From assembly GCA_963832445.1 (NCBI GenBank), contig CAWHUM010000012.1, positions 62,001 through 126,000 of the forward strand: a DNA stretch of 64,000 bases, read 5' to 3'. Below the pieces are notes generated by a model. The model did not search any database. It saw only the letters and a list, made by a program, of their open reading frames with translations, and was not told the DNA's origin. Source of the stretch: AWTP1-13 sp963832445. GTDB taxonomy: Bacteria; Pseudomonadota; Alphaproteobacteria; Rhizobiales; Hyphomicrobiaceae. This document shows positions 18,293-27,237 of the stretch, in pieces; the first letter of the stretch is position 1, and every line of letters begins with the position of its first letter. Position numbers and translations under genes: made by a program.

Positions 18293-19018
18293 GTGTCACC
18301 GCAAATCAAAGCCGAGCTGGCGCCCACCGGCGCCCTTCGCGCAGGTCTCAATCTCTCCAACTTCCTGCTGGTCAGCGGCAAGGACGCCGCCGGCGGTCCG
18401 GTCGGCGTAGCGCCCGACATGGCTGCCGAGATTGCGCGGCGGCTGGGGGTGCCGGTCAAGTACGTGACCTACAAAACGCCGGGCGAGCTGGCCGACGCAG
18501 CCGAAGCAGGCGCCTGGGACATCGGGCTCATCGGCGCCGAGCCCCAGCGGGCGGAGAAGATCACGTTCACGCCTGCCTACGTCGAGATCGAGGCGACATA
18601 TCTGGTGCCGGCGGACTCGCCGCTGACAACGATCGCCGATATCGACAAGCCGGGCGTGCGCATCGCCGTCACGGGACGCAGCGCCTACGGCCTCTGGCTC
18701 GAGCGCAATATCAAACAGGCCCAGCTGGTGCGCTCGGGCACGCTCGACGCTGCCTACGAGCAGTTCGCGGCAGAGAAGCTCGATGTGCTCGCAGGCCTCA
18801 GGCCGCGGCTACTGACGGATGTCGAGAAGCTGCCGGGCGCACGCATCCTCGACGGCAAGTTCATGTCGGTGCAGCAGGCCATCGGCACGGGCCGCAAGAA
18901 CGCGGCCGGGGCTGCCTTCCTGCGCGCCTTCGTCGAGGAGGTGAAGGCCTCGGGGTTCGTGCAGGGTCTCATCGACAAGCACAAGGTGCGCGGGCTTTCG
19001 GTCGCGCCGCCGGCCTGA
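18293..19018 (+). CDS. Family 3 solute-binding protein without a signal peptide
   Basis: A 241-residue protein of the periplasmic binding protein type 2 fold, amino-acid (SBP_bac_3) group. Features are VGVAPDMAAEIARRLGVPVKYV, AGAWDIGLIGAEPQRAEKITFTPAYVEIEATYLVPA and IAVTGRSAYGLWLERNIK. The frame begins at a GTG (18,293) with no hydrophobic leader, and no upstream extension would add one. It may therefore act in the cytoplasm or be a stand-alone sensor/enzyme relative. No permease or ATPase gene is adjacent. A metallo-hydrolase follows after 31 bases on the same strand, so co-transcription is possible. Confidence 0.8.
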   Translation: MSPQIKAELAPTGALRAGLNLSNFLLVSGKDAAGGPVGVAPDMAAEIARRLGVPVKYVTYKTPGELADAAEAGAWDIGLIGAEPQRAEKITFTPAYVEIEATYLVPADSPLTTIADIDKPGVRIAVTGRSAYGLWLERNIKQAQLVRSGTLDAAYEQFAAEKLDVLAGLRPRLLTDVEKLPGARILDGKFMSVQQAIGTGRKNAAGAAFLRAFVEEVKASGFVQGLIDKHKVRGLSVAPPA

Positions 19019-19049
19019 GAAGCAATCAACGATCGGATGGGGGAAGGGA

Positions 19050-19928
19050 ATGTTCAACGTCGGCGAGATCGAAATCCTGCGGGTGGAGGAAAGCCTGGGG
19101 CATGGCTTCCAGCCCAACGTGCTGCTGCCCGATTGGAACGCCAAGGACATCGAGCCGCATCTGTCGTGGCTGGCGCCGACCTACTACGACAAGGAGGCGG
19201 ACCGCATCGTCTCCTCGATCCACAGCTGGGTGCTCAGGACGCGCCATCACACCATCCTGATCGACACCTGCGTCGGCAATCACAAGGAGCGCCCGGGCCA
19301 GCCGCGCTTCCACATGCTGAACCGGCCCTACATGGACAATTTCGCCAAGGCTGGCTTGAAGGTGGAGGACATCGACTACGTGCTGTGCACGCACCTGCAC
19401 GTCGATCACGTAGGCTGGAATACCAGGCTCGACAACGGGCGTTGGGTACCGACTTTCCCCAAGGCCAAGTACGTGTTCTCCAGGACCGACCGCGACTACT
19501 TCGATCCCTCGCGCGGACAGGGCGGCAAGGACGAGCGGCACGCGCGCGTGTTCAATGACAGCGTGCTGCCGATCCTGGAAGCCAGGCAGGACATGCTGGT
19601 CGACGGCACGCAGCAACTGGGCGACGACCTCACCATCTCGCCCGCGCCAGGGCATTCGCCCGGCCACGTGCTGATCACGCTGAAGTCGAGGGGCACCGAG
19701 GCGCTGTTCACCGGCGACATCATGCACAACCCGATCCAGGTCTATCATCCGCACTGGAGCAGCGCCTTCTGCTCCGATCCCGATGAGGCGCGGCGCACCC
19801 GGCGGCGGGTGCTGGAGCATGCGGCGGGCAAAGGCAGCCTCATCTATCCGCAGCATTTCGCCGGCCCGTTCTTTGGTCGCGTGAGGGAGAGGGAGGGCGG
19901 GTTTGCCTATCTGCCCGGGCGCGGATAG
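19050..19928 (+). CDS. MBL-fold metallo-hydrolase
   Basis: A 292-residue metallo-beta-lactamase-fold protein. The metal site is THLHVDHVGW (HxHxDH). The third ligand is in PGHSPGHVLI and the bridging Asp in FTGDIMHNPIQVYHP. A C-terminal His lies in IYPQHFAGPF. It has no signal peptide. It belongs to the broad quorum-quenching lactonase/hydrolase-like group, but the substrate cannot be assigned. It lies between the signal-less binding protein and pncA on the same strand with short gaps, suggesting an operon of three. Confidence 0.87.
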   Translation: MFNVGEIEILRVEESLGHGFQPNVLLPDWNAKDIEPHLSWLAPTYYDKEADRIVSSIHSWVLRTRHHTILIDTCVGNHKERPGQPRFHMLNRPYMDNFAKAGLKVEDIDYVLCTHLHVDHVGWNTRLDNGRWVPTFPKAKYVFSRTDRDYFDPSRGQGGKDERHARVFNDSVLPILEARQDMLVDGTQQLGDDLTISPAPGHSPGHVLITLKSRGTEALFTGDIMHNPIQVYHPHWSSAFCSDPDEARRTRRRVLEHAAGKGSLIYPQHFAGPFFGRVREREGGFAYLPGRG

Positions 19929-19947
19929 ACGCGAAAGGACGGCAGGC

Positions 19948-20586
19948 ATGGGCTTCGGCTTCACGGTCGGCGACGGCGACGTGCTATTGGTGGTCGACGT
20001 GCAGAACGATTTCTGCCCCGGCGGCAACTTGGCGGTGCCCGACGGCGACAAGGTGGTGCCGATCGTCAATTCGCTTGCGCGGCGCTTCCGCCACGTAGTG
20101 CTGACCCAGGACTGGCATCCCGCCGGCCACCAGTCGTTCGCCTCCTCCCATCCCGGCCGCAAGCCCTACGACACCATCGAGGTCGCCTACGGGGCGCAGA
20201 TCCTGTGGCCGGACCACTGCATCCAGGGCACGCCGGGCGCCGAATTCCACGACGATCTCGACATCCCTCATGCGGCGCTGGTGGTGCGAAAGGGCTTCCG
20301 GCGCGAGATCGACTCCTACTCAGCCTTCTACGAGAACGACCGCAAGACCCCGACCGGCCTTGGCGGCTACCTGCGCGAACGCGGTCTCGAGCGCCTGTTC
20401 ATCGCCGGCCTGGCGCTTGATTTCTGCGTGCGCTACTCGGCCGAGGACGCGCGGCGCGAGGGCTTTGACGTGGTGGTGATCGAGGATGCCTGCCGCGGCA
20501 TCGACGTCGGTGGCTCGGTCAAGGAGACCATGGAAGGTTTGGCGCGGCTCGGTATTGCGACCGTCAAGGCCGGGACGATCGCGTAG
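19948..20586 (+). CDS. pncA: Nicotinamidase
   Basis: A 212-residue isochorismatase-fold nicotinamidase, which converts nicotinamide to nicotinate for NAD salvage. The catalytic triad is D17 (VVDVQNDFC), K115 (VVRKGF) and C160 (ALDFCVRY). Metal ligands are D55 and H57 (QDWH) and H90 (PDHC). The ATG at 19,948 follows AAAGGA, 19 bases after the metallo-hydrolase stop. The full set of residues makes the assignment secure. The retron TIR domain 10 kb away is predicted to consume NAD, but no link is implied. Confidence 0.92.
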   Translation: MGFGFTVGDGDVLLVVDVQNDFCPGGNLAVPDGDKVVPIVNSLARRFRHVVLTQDWHPAGHQSFASSHPGRKPYDTIEVAYGAQILWPDHCIQGTPGAEFHDDLDIPHAALVVRKGFRREIDSYSAFYENDRKTPTGLGGYLRERGLERLFIAGLALDFCVRYSAEDARREGFDVVVIEDACRGIDVGGSVKETMEGLARLGIATVKAGTIA

Positions 20587-20827
20587 AGCTCCCAAGTCGA
20601 GGGCGTGCGCCGCGCCTGCCTTCGTCCACGTGCGGCCTCGTGCACCGCAATAACCCGTTTCGCTATCGCGTTACCGGCCCGCGCAAGCATCGCGATGCCA
20701 AGCTCCTTCGCCCTCCGACGTGGTTCGACGCTCTCCACGGCCGATGGAGCCCGAATGACGTTGGTCAATCGGGCGAGACCGGACTAATGTTGCGCCAACG
20801 AACGTCGATAAAACCAGGGAGGGCACA

Positions 20828-21844
20828 ATGACCGGTTTGGCTGCGATCAGCGAGATGAGGAGTGCTCTGTGGTCAGTCGCTGCTGTCTGCCTCGTGTCGG
20901 GGCTCGCGGCGCCGATCCCCGCGCTGGCACAACAAGCCTGGCCGACGAAGACGGTCATCTTCGTCGTGCCGTTCGGCCCAGGCAACGCGCTGGAGACCAT
21001 CGGGCGGCCCGTGCTCGAACAGCTGTCGGCGCGGCTCGGTCAACCGTGCATCGTCGAGAACCGCGCGGGCGCCGGCGGCTCCACCGGAACTGCGTTCGTG
21101 GCCCGCGCCCCCGCCGATGGGCACACGGTGCTCTTCCACTCGACGACGCTGGCGATCAACCAATCGTTCCACGCAAATCGCACCTATGACGCACTGGTCG
21201 ACTTCATCCCCGTGATCCCGCTCGGCCTGCAACCCACGCTCCTGATCACGGCCTCGAACAAGGGCATCAACACCGCAGCGGACTTGATAGCCGCCGCGAA
21301 AGCGCGGCCCGGCACCATGAACTTCGCCTCGGCCGGTCCCGGCAGCACGTCGCATCTGGCCGCGGAGCGGTTCCGGCTCGCCGCTGGTATCGACGCCAAG
21401 CACGTGCCGTTCCGCGCCCCCAGCGATGCGCTGACCGAGGTCCTCACGGGGCGGATCGACTTCTATTTCCCGCCGATCAGCGTGGGGCTGCCGCTGGTGC
21501 AGGACGGCAAGCTCGTGCCGCTGGCGGTCAGCACCCGGTCGCGCTCCACCGCGCTGCCCAACGTGCCGACCTCGACGGAGCTGGGGCTGAAGGATTCGAC
21601 CTTCGAGTTCTGGATCGGCTTCTTCCTGCCGGTCGGGACGCCGCGCGAGATCGTGACGCGGCTGCATGCCGAGACGCAGAGTGTGTTGGAGACGCCGGCA
21701 ATGCAGGAGCGGCTGCGGACGTTCGGCTACGAGCCGATCAAGTCGTCGCCCGAGCAGTTCGCCGCCCTGTTCCGCGAGAACGTGGAGGAACTCGCCAGGT
21801 CGATGAAGGCGGCGGGCATCACACCGAGCCCAGGAACGCCATGA
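20828..21844 (+). CDS. Bug/TctC family tripartite tricarboxylate transporter receptor
   Basis: A 338-residue periplasmic binding protein with a signal peptide ending ALAQQ (about residue 36). It carries the Bug signatures VVPFGPGNALETIGRPV, ENRAGAGGSTGT, the DFIPVIPLG strand and FASAGPGSTSHLAAERF. Such receptors serve TctAB permeases, but no tctA/tctB gene is in the window, a common situation for the expanded Bug family. The ATG at 20,828 has a GGGAGG site. It converges on the TPP-enzyme gene. The ligand is unknown. The 241 bases upstream, back to pncA, hold nothing recognisable. Confidence 0.9.
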   Translation: MTGLAAISEMRSALWSVAAVCLVSGLAAPIPALAQQAWPTKTVIFVVPFGPGNALETIGRPVLEQLSARLGQPCIVENRAGAGGSTGTAFVARAPADGHTVLFHSTTLAINQSFHANRTYDALVDFIPVIPLGLQPTLLITASNKGINTAADLIAAAKARPGTMNFASAGPGSTSHLAAERFRLAAGIDAKHVPFRAPSDALTEVLTGRIDFYFPPISVGLPLVQDGKLVPLAVSTRSRSTALPNVPTSTELGLKDSTFEFWIGFFLPVGTPREIVTRLHAETQSVLETPAMQERLRTFGYEPIKSSPEQFAALFRENVEELARSMKAAGITPSPGTP

Positions 21845-21868
21845 GCGCCCACGGGTTGGAGGGCGATG

Positions 21869-23545
21869 TCAGCCGAAGGCCACCGGCGCGATGGCCTCGA
21901 TGTCGGTCGCCACATCGACAATCGTGGGACGCTTGGCTTCCAGCGCGCGATGCAGTGCCGGCACGAAATCAGCTGGCTTCTCGACGCGAATGCCCAGGGC
22001 GCCCATGCTTTCCGCCACGCGCGCGAAATTGACGTCGGTGTAGGTCCACAGCTCGCGGCCTCGCTCGGTCTGCTCACCCCCGTAGGCGCGGTCGAAGCCA
22101 CGCTTGGACTGGTTGCCGCTGCGGTTGTTGTTGACGATCGTAACCGAGGCGATGCCCCAGCGCACGGCCGTCTCCACCTCGGCCAGGTGGTAGTAGAAGC
22201 CGGCGTCGCCCGTGAACACCACCACCGGCCGGTCGGGGCAAGCGGCCTTGGCGCCGATGCCCGCGGGGAAGGCCCAGCCCAGATGCCCGGCGCTGCGCAT
22301 GTAGCTCTGGCCGGGGCTTGTCAGATCGTACATGCCGCCCATCCACATGCCGGCATGGCCGGTGTCGACCACGACGATGGCATCCTCGGGCATGCGTTTG
22401 GTGAGGTCGCCGCACATGCGCTCGGGGCGGATCGGCACGGCGTCGGAGGCGAGCAGGGCCGCGTACTTCCCGCGCCACTCGCGGCAGATGCCCTGCGCCT
22501 GCTCCAACCAGGCCTTGCGCCGGTGCGAGGTATCCGCATTGGCATGCGCCAGCATGCGGGAGAGCGCCACCTTGGCATCGCCCAGCACCGCGGCCTTGAG
22601 CGGGTAGTTGCGCCCCAGCGCCTGCGGCTCGATGTCGATCTGCACGGCCGCGATGCCGATCTTTGGCACGGCCCAGAAATGCGTGGTCATGCCGCCGGTC
22701 TCGGTGCCGATGAAGCACACCGTGTCGGCCTGGCTCACCACGCGGTTGGCGCTCTCGCGCGAGTAGGTACCAACCACGCCGACCGACAAAGGGTGCGTGC
22801 CAGGGATAGCGTCCTTGCCATTGAGCGAGGTGGCAACGGGAATGCCGAGCCGCTCGGCCAGCGCCACCAACTCAGCGCCGGCGCCCGAGGCGCGCACGCC
22901 GCCACCGGCAACGATGACGGGGCGCGCGGCGTCCTGCAGCACCTTCAGCGCCGCCAGCACGCTTGCGGAATCGGGCTCCGGGCGGAAGGGAGGCACGCGC
23001 GCGAATTGCGGCTCGACTAGCGGCTCCATGTCGGCCTCCTCGACGTCGATCTGGCCCTCGTTGCCACGGAACTGGAGGTGCACGGGGCCCGGGGTGCCGG
23101 ACACGGCCACGCGAAAGGCCTGGCGCACCATGTCGGGGATGCGGGAGACGTCGTCGATGGTGGCGTTGAGCTTGGTGACCGGCTCGAACGCCGGCACGTC
23201 GTCCACCTCCTGGTAGACCTTGCGGAATTTGGTCTTGGGGTCACGCCCGCCGGTCATGGCGATGATAGGCGAATGCGCCAGGTAGGCGTCGCGCAGGCCG
23301 GCGGCGAGATTGAGCGCGCCGATCACCTGTGCCATGCAGACTCCCGGCTTGCCGGAGGCCCGCGCATAGCCGTCGGCCATGTAGGCTGCCGACTTCTCAC
23401 CGTGCGTGTAGATGCGCTTGATGGATGTACGACGCTCCATCTCGGCGAAGGTGCGGCGCAGCACGGCCGGCACCATGAACACGTGGCTGACGCCATAGCC
23501 GGCCAGCATGTCGGCCAGGCATTCTGCGCCGGTCATTTTCGGCAT
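21869..23545 (-). CDS. Thiamine pyrophosphate-dependent enzyme, acetolactate synthase-like
   Basis: A 558-residue TPP enzyme with three domains. The N-terminal PYR domain holds the activating Glu in THGEKSAAYMADGYARA. A central transhydrogenase-like domain follows (VIVAGGGVRASGAGAELVAL). The C-terminal PP domain carries FTGDAGFYYHLAEVETAVRW and VNNN, a variant of the GDG-NN TPP/metal motif with Ala for the second Gly. The ATG at 23,545 is chosen because GAGGAAATC precedes it, and upstream codons lie in a repeat element. The reaction is uncertain (acetolactate synthase, glyoxylate carboligase or oxalyl/benzoylformate-type). It is not in an ilv operon. Confidence 0.85.
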   Translation of the reverse strand: MPKMTGAECLADMLAGYGVSHVFMVPAVLRRTFAEMERRTSIKRIYTHGEKSAAYMADGYARASGKPGVCMAQVIGALNLAAGLRDAYLAHSPIIAMTGGRDPKTKFRKVYQEVDDVPAFEPVTKLNATIDDVSRIPDMVRQAFRVAVSGTPGPVHLQFRGNEGQIDVEEADMEPLVEPQFARVPPFRPEPDSASVLAALKVLQDAARPVIVAGGGVRASGAGAELVALAERLGIPVATSLNGKDAIPGTHPLSVGVVGTYSRESANRVVSQADTVCFIGTETGGMTTHFWAVPKIGIAAVQIDIEPQALGRNYPLKAAVLGDAKVALSRMLAHANADTSHRRKAWLEQAQGICREWRGKYAALLASDAVPIRPERMCGDLTKRMPEDAIVVVDTGHAGMWMGGMYDLTSPGQSYMRSAGHLGWAFPAGIGAKAACPDRPVVVFTGDAGFYYHLAEVETAVRWGIASVTIVNNNRSGNQSKRGFDRAYGGEQTERGRELWTYTDVNFARVAESMGALGIRVEKPADFVPALHRALEAKRPTIVDVATDIEAIAPVAFG

Positions 23546-23560
23546 GATTTCCTCGGCTGC

Positions 23561-23650
23561 CATCCCGGGTCCTTGTGCCCGGGATCCATCTCTCAACTTG
23601 CTCCGGCGTTCGCGGATAGCTGGATCCCGGCAACAAGTGCCGGGATGACA
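23561..23650. repeat. Palindromic intergenic element (CATCCCGG type), copy A
   Basis: CATCCCGG (23,561-23,568) is inverted at 23,640-23,647, enclosing a second near-perfect inverted pair TTGTGCCCGGGATCCA (23,573-23,588) and its complement at 23,621-23,636. The outer arm matches the arm of the element at 42,656-42,771, so the two appear related. It separates msrB from the TPP gene and overlaps possible upstream starts of the latter, which supports the shorter start. Confidence 0.75.
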
Positions 23651-23654
23651 CTCA

Positions 23655-24062
23655 TCACTCCGGCTGGAAGTTCATCGCCACGCCGTTGATGCAGTAGCGC
23701 AGGCCGGTCGGCGGCGGGCCGTCGTCGAACACGTGGCCCAGGTGGCTGCCGCAGCGGCTGCAATGCACCTCGGTGCGCACCATGCCCCAGCTCGAGTCCT
23801 CCTCCGTCTCCACCGAGCCCGGCACCGGATCGTTGAAGCTAGGCCAGCCGGTGCCGCTCTCGAACTTCTTCTTGGAGACGAACAGCGGCTGGTCGCAGCC
23901 GGCGCAGGTGAAGGTGCCGGCGCGCTTCTCGAAGTTGAGCGCGCAGCTGCCCGGCGCCTCGGTGCCGTGCTGGCGCATGATCGCGTACTGCTCGGGCGTC
24001 AAGAGCTTGCGCCACTCGGCGTCGGTGTGGGTGACGGGGTATTGCTTGGTGGTGGCTGCCAT
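23655..24062 (-). CDS. msrB: Peptide-methionine (R)-S-oxide reductase
   Basis: A 135-residue MsrB, which repairs methionine-R-sulfoxide in proteins. The structural zinc is held by C53, C56, C101 and C104 (CAGC and CSRC). The catalytic Cys is C124 in RYCINGVAMNFQ. GTGWPSFNDP is the usual substrate-binding segment. No signal peptide is present, so it is cytosolic. It follows the cyclase gene by only ten bases on the same strand and is probably co-transcribed with it. Confidence 0.93.
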   Translation of the reverse strand: MAATTKQYPVTHTDAEWRKLLTPEQYAIMRQHGTEAPGSCALNFEKRAGTFTCAGCDQPLFVSKKKFESGTGWPSFNDPVPGSVETEEDSSWGMVRTEVHCSRCGSHLGHVFDDGPPPTGLRYCINGVAMNFQPE

Positions 24063-24072
24063 TGCTGCTGCC

Positions 24073-25044
24073 TCACTTGATAGCTAGTGGATTGACGGGC
24101 GAGCCGACGGCACCGGTGATGGGTAGGGCCGGCGCCACGAACAGGTACTCGTACACCCCGTCCGCGGCGCAGTCGTCCGCCAGCTCCTTCACATTGAAGA
24201 TCTCGCCCATGGTCATGCCCATGATCGGGATGGTGATCCAGTGCCAGGGCTGGTTGATGCCGGGCTCGGTCTCGTTGGGGCGCACCTCGCAGCCCCAGGT
24301 GTCGCTCGCGAGTGCCGCCAGCTCGGTGCGCTTCACCCACTCCAGCGTCTCGAAGGCGAAGCCCGGCGCGTCGCCGCCGGGATAGCCGTCCCAGCTGCCG
24401 AGCTTATGGCAGCGTTCCATCTGGCCGGTGCGCACCACCACATAGTCGCCGCGCTTCACCTCCACCTTCTGCGCCTGGGTGGTGTCGTCGAGGTCCTTGC
24501 AGGTGATGCCGTAGCCGTCCTCGAGCGACTCCACGCCCTTGAAGCGGGCGACATCGAGGAACACGCCGCGGCCCACCATCTTGCTCCTGGTCTTCTCGAT
24601 GCCGCACTTCTGCGCGCCCATGGACGTGACCTCGCGGCAGTCGTAGCCGTTCCACATGTGGTTCTCGTAGAACACGTGGCCTAGGCCATCCCACTGCGTG
24701 CCGCACTGCAAGGGCATCACCACCATGTCGTCGGCGGCGCGAATGCCGCGCTTGTCGAGCACGCCGGAGTAGGCATCCGTGCCCGTGCGCAGCATGGTGT
24801 GGATCGGATTGGTGCGGCCGAGCGCCGGATACTTGCTCTTGGCGCCCTGCGGACCGGTGTGATCGAAGTTGAGGGCGAGCGAGATCACCTTGCCTTTCTT
24901 CACGAGCTTGGCCGCGGCAATGATGTCCTCGGGGGAAGTGTAGTTGAGCGTGCCGATCTCGTCGTCGGGCCCCCACTTGCCCCAGTTCTTGTATTTCTCG
25001 GCGGCGGCGGCGACGTCCTGGCGCGTGAGCTTGCGAGTCGTCAT
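24073..25044 (-). CDS. Cyclase family protein (kynurenine formamidase fold)
   Basis: A 323-residue cyclase/KynB-like hydrolase. The metal motif HxGTHxDxxxH appears as QCGTQWDGLGHVF, with Gln replacing both His residues, which is seen in part of this family but makes catalysis less certain. The VLLDVARFKG-type strand and the GDYVVVRTGQME segment match the fold. It has no signal peptide. It is the first gene of a probable unit with msrB and is divergent from a Bug receptor gene (99 bases between starts), an arrangement common for Bug-linked catabolic hydrolases. Confidence 0.82.
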   Translation of the reverse strand: MTTRKLTRQDVAAAAEKYKNWGKWGPDDEIGTLNYTSPEDIIAAAKLVKKGKVISLALNFDHTGPQGAKSKYPALGRTNPIHTMLRTGTDAYSGVLDKRGIRAADDMVVMPLQCGTQWDGLGHVFYENHMWNGYDCREVTSMGAQKCGIEKTRSKMVGRGVFLDVARFKGVESLEDGYGITCKDLDDTTQAQKVEVKRGDYVVVRTGQMERCHKLGSWDGYPGGDAPGFAFETLEWVKRTELAALASDTWGCEVRPNETEPGINQPWHWITIPIMGMTMGEIFNVKELADDCAADGVYEYLFVAPALPITGAVGSPVNPLAIK

Positions 25045-25143
25045 CGAGGCGTTCTTCCCTTCGCTTTATGCGTGTATCGGCTGGTCGCACGGGCGCCAGA
25101 GGTGTTAGGGTGATGCAAAAGCATAAACGTCCCGGAGGACGCC

Positions 25144-26121
25144 GTGAAAGCATTTGTTCGACTGCTTGCAGCTGCTTGCACCATATTCGGAATGTCTGGT
25201 GCGCTCTCAGCGCAAAACTATCCTGATCGTCCCGTGAAGATCGTGGTGCCGTTCGCGCCGGCAGGACCGACCGACGTCATCGCCCGCATCGTCGCCGACA
25301 AGCTCTCGGCCAATCTCGGCAAGCAGTTCTATGTCGAGAACCGCGCTGGCGCCGGCGGCAACACCGGCACGGGCCAGGTCGCAACCTCGCCGCCCGACGG
25401 CTACACCCTGATCGTCGTCAGCACCGGCTTCGTGGTGAACCCCAGCCTGTTCGCCAAGGTGCCCTACGACCCGATCAAGGATTTTGCGCCGATCAGCAAC
25501 ATCGCCGTATCGCCCAACGTGATGACGGTGCACCCTTCCGTGCCGGCAAAGACCGTCAAGGAGCTGGTCGAGCTCGTCAAGGCCAACCCAGGCAAGTACA
25601 GCTTCGCGGCTCCCGGCGCCGGCAGCACGCCGCATCTGTCGGGCGAGATCTTCCGCATCTCGCAGGGTATCGACATGGTGACGGTGCAGTTCACCGGCGC
25701 CGGCCCGGCCATACAGAACACCGTCGGCGGTCACACCCCGATCGCCTTCACCGCGCTGCCGCCGGCCGCGCCGCAGGTCAAGGAAGGCAAGCTGCGCGCA
25801 CTGGTGGTGACAAGCGAGAAGCGGGCGCCGGGCTTTCCCGACGTGCCGACAGTGGCGGAAGCCGGCCTACCCGGCCAGGAGGCCTACACGTTGACCGGCA
25901 TGCTGGCGCCTGCAGGCACGCCCAAGGAAGTCATCGGCCTGCTGCACTCGCAGATCGTGAAGATCGTTGCCGAGCCTGACGTGCAGAAGCGGCTCGGCGA
26001 TCTGGGCTTCGAGGTGGTTGCCAACTCACCCGAGCAGTTCGCCGAGCGCATCAAGATCGAGCTGGAGAAGTGGGGCAAGGTGGTGCGCGACGCCAAGATC
26101 AAGGTGGAGGGCTCGCAATAG
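25144..26121 (+). CDS. Bug/TctC family tripartite tricarboxylate transporter receptor
   Basis: A 325-residue periplasmic binding protein. It opens with a short signal peptide (hydrophobic residues 5-22, then SAQNYPDRPVKIVVPFAPAGPTDVIAR). ENRAGAGGNTGTGQVA and YSFAAPGAGSTPHLSGEIF are Bug signatures. The start is a GTG at 25,144 preceded by GGAGG. It is divergent from the cyclase gene, and the shared promoter region suggests the two may be co-regulated in uptake and hydrolysis of one compound. No permease is nearby. Confidence 0.9.
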   Translation: MKAFVRLLAAACTIFGMSGALSAQNYPDRPVKIVVPFAPAGPTDVIARIVADKLSANLGKQFYVENRAGAGGNTGTGQVATSPPDGYTLIVVSTGFVVNPSLFAKVPYDPIKDFAPISNIAVSPNVMTVHPSVPAKTVKELVELVKANPGKYSFAAPGAGSTPHLSGEIFRISQGIDMVTVQFTGAGPAIQNTVGGHTPIAFTALPPAAPQVKEGKLRALVVTSEKRAPGFPDVPTVAEAGLPGQEAYTLTGMLAPAGTPKEVIGLLHSQIVKIVAEPDVQKRLGDLGFEVVANSPEQFAERIKIELEKWGKVVRDAKIKVEGSQ

Positions 26122-26150
26122 GCCGCTGCTGCCTGCCCACACAAATGACA

Positions 26151-26172
26151 AGGGCGGCCACTGAGCCGCCCT
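26151..26172. terminator. Bidirectional hairpin terminator
   Basis: AGGGCGGC (26,151-26,158) pairs perfectly with GCCGCCCT (26,165-26,172) around a six-base loop. It lies between the convergent Bug receptor and L,D-transpeptidase stops. T-rich flanks are weak, so termination is inferred from position and stem strength. Confidence 0.65.
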
Positions 26173-26196
26173 CCTGTAGTCAGCGCTTCGGAGGCA

Positions 26197-26934
26197 TTAT
26201 TCGACGAATGCGCTCTTGGGCTTGGCGCGAGTGGCACGCTTGGGTGGAGCCTTCGGCGGCGCGTCCTCATCGTCCTCGAACAGATTGAAGACGCCCCCTC
26301 CTCCTCCGCCGCCCTGGGTCAGTCCCTGGCTCGGGGTCGGTGCCGCGGATGCCGTCCGGAAGTTCTGATAGGTAACCGTGACCTTGGTGCCGACGCTGAC
26401 GCGCGGGTAGAGGTCGAGGACATCCTGGTTATAGAGGCGGATGCATCCCTTGGAGACGGCAGTGCCGATGGTCCAAGGCGCATCGGTGCCGTGGATGCGA
26501 TACATGCTCGACCCGAGGTAGAGGGCACGCACCCCCAAGGGGTTCATCGGATGGCCGCCAGGCACCCAGCGCGGCAGGCGCGGGTTCTCGGCAACCATGG
26601 TCGGCGTAGGCGTCCAGGACGGATTCTCGCGCTTCTGCGTGACGGCGGTAACGCCCTGCCAGCGGCTCTGCTCACGCGGAACGGCGATAGGATAGCTGAT
26701 CGCTTCCCCCGGCCGGCTGACGTAGTAGAGACGGCGGTCGCCGAAGCTGACGATTATCTGGCCCTTGCCATATTGGGGGCTGAAGCTCACGACCTCGCGC
26801 CCGCTGCCGTTGACCGTGTTGCCGCCGCCCCAATCCCAGAACAGTTGCGCCGATGCCGGCCCAGATGTGGCCAGCATAGCCAACATCGCACAAGCCGCTA
26901 GGGCGCCCCGCCCCAGTCCGCTACGAATGGTCAT
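26197..26934 (-). CDS. L,D-transpeptidase (YkuD domain)
   Basis: A 245-residue exported enzyme that makes 3-3 peptidoglycan cross-links or attaches proteins. The signal peptide ends ASAQ (residue 30). The YkuD catalytic motif is HGT (H148) to SKGCIRL (C164). The C-terminus has a Gly-rich run followed by an acidic and then a basic Lys/Pro tail (about residues 205-245), probably a surface extension. The ATG at 26,934 is the family-like start. It is divergent from the ggt gene. Confidence 0.9.
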   Translation of the reverse strand: MTIRSGLGRGALAACAMLAMLATSGPASAQLFWDWGGGNTVNGSGREVVSFSPQYGKGQIIVSFGDRRLYYVSRPGEAISYPIAVPREQSRWQGVTAVTQKRENPSWTPTPTMVAENPRLPRWVPGGHPMNPLGVRALYLGSSMYRIHGTDAPWTIGTAVSKGCIRLYNQDVLDLYPRVSVGTKVTVTYQNFRTASAAPTPSQGLTQGGGGGGGVFNLFEDDEDAPPKAPPKRATRAKPKSAFVE

Positions 26935-27237
26935 CCCATGCGTCCCTTCTTCTTGCTCTTGCCCTGGTTCAGGCCGCTGCTAACGCCCCAACCCGCACGA
27001 AAACGGCCCGGTTCCCGCTTGTCCGTCACAGACGTGGTCGAAAGTGGGCAGAGTGTGGCTATGTCGCCGATTTGAGGCAACCCGGGGGTGGCCCGTTTGT
27101 AGGGGAATGTGCGCTTTTCGCCACATATGCTTTCCGCATGATTAATGGAAATGCGCGCGCCCGCCAAAGCAGATCACGATACATTGAGACGGGATGCATT
27201 ACTGCGGCCGGGCTTGAGTAATTGGGGCTCCACAATC
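26935..27237. other. Divergent intergenic region between the L,D-transpeptidase and ggt genes
   Basis: About 300 bases between two genes that read outwards. It should hold both promoters, but no clear -35/-10 pair or operator was recognised. An in-frame ATG at 27,145 could extend ggt, but the signal peptide begins at 27,238, so the extension is not adopted. Confidence 0.5.

Noticed and set aside
20605..20787. Short plus-strand frame between pncA and the Bug receptor
   Set aside because: No ribosome-binding site, no conserved features and an Arg/Ala-rich composition typical of random frames at this GC content.
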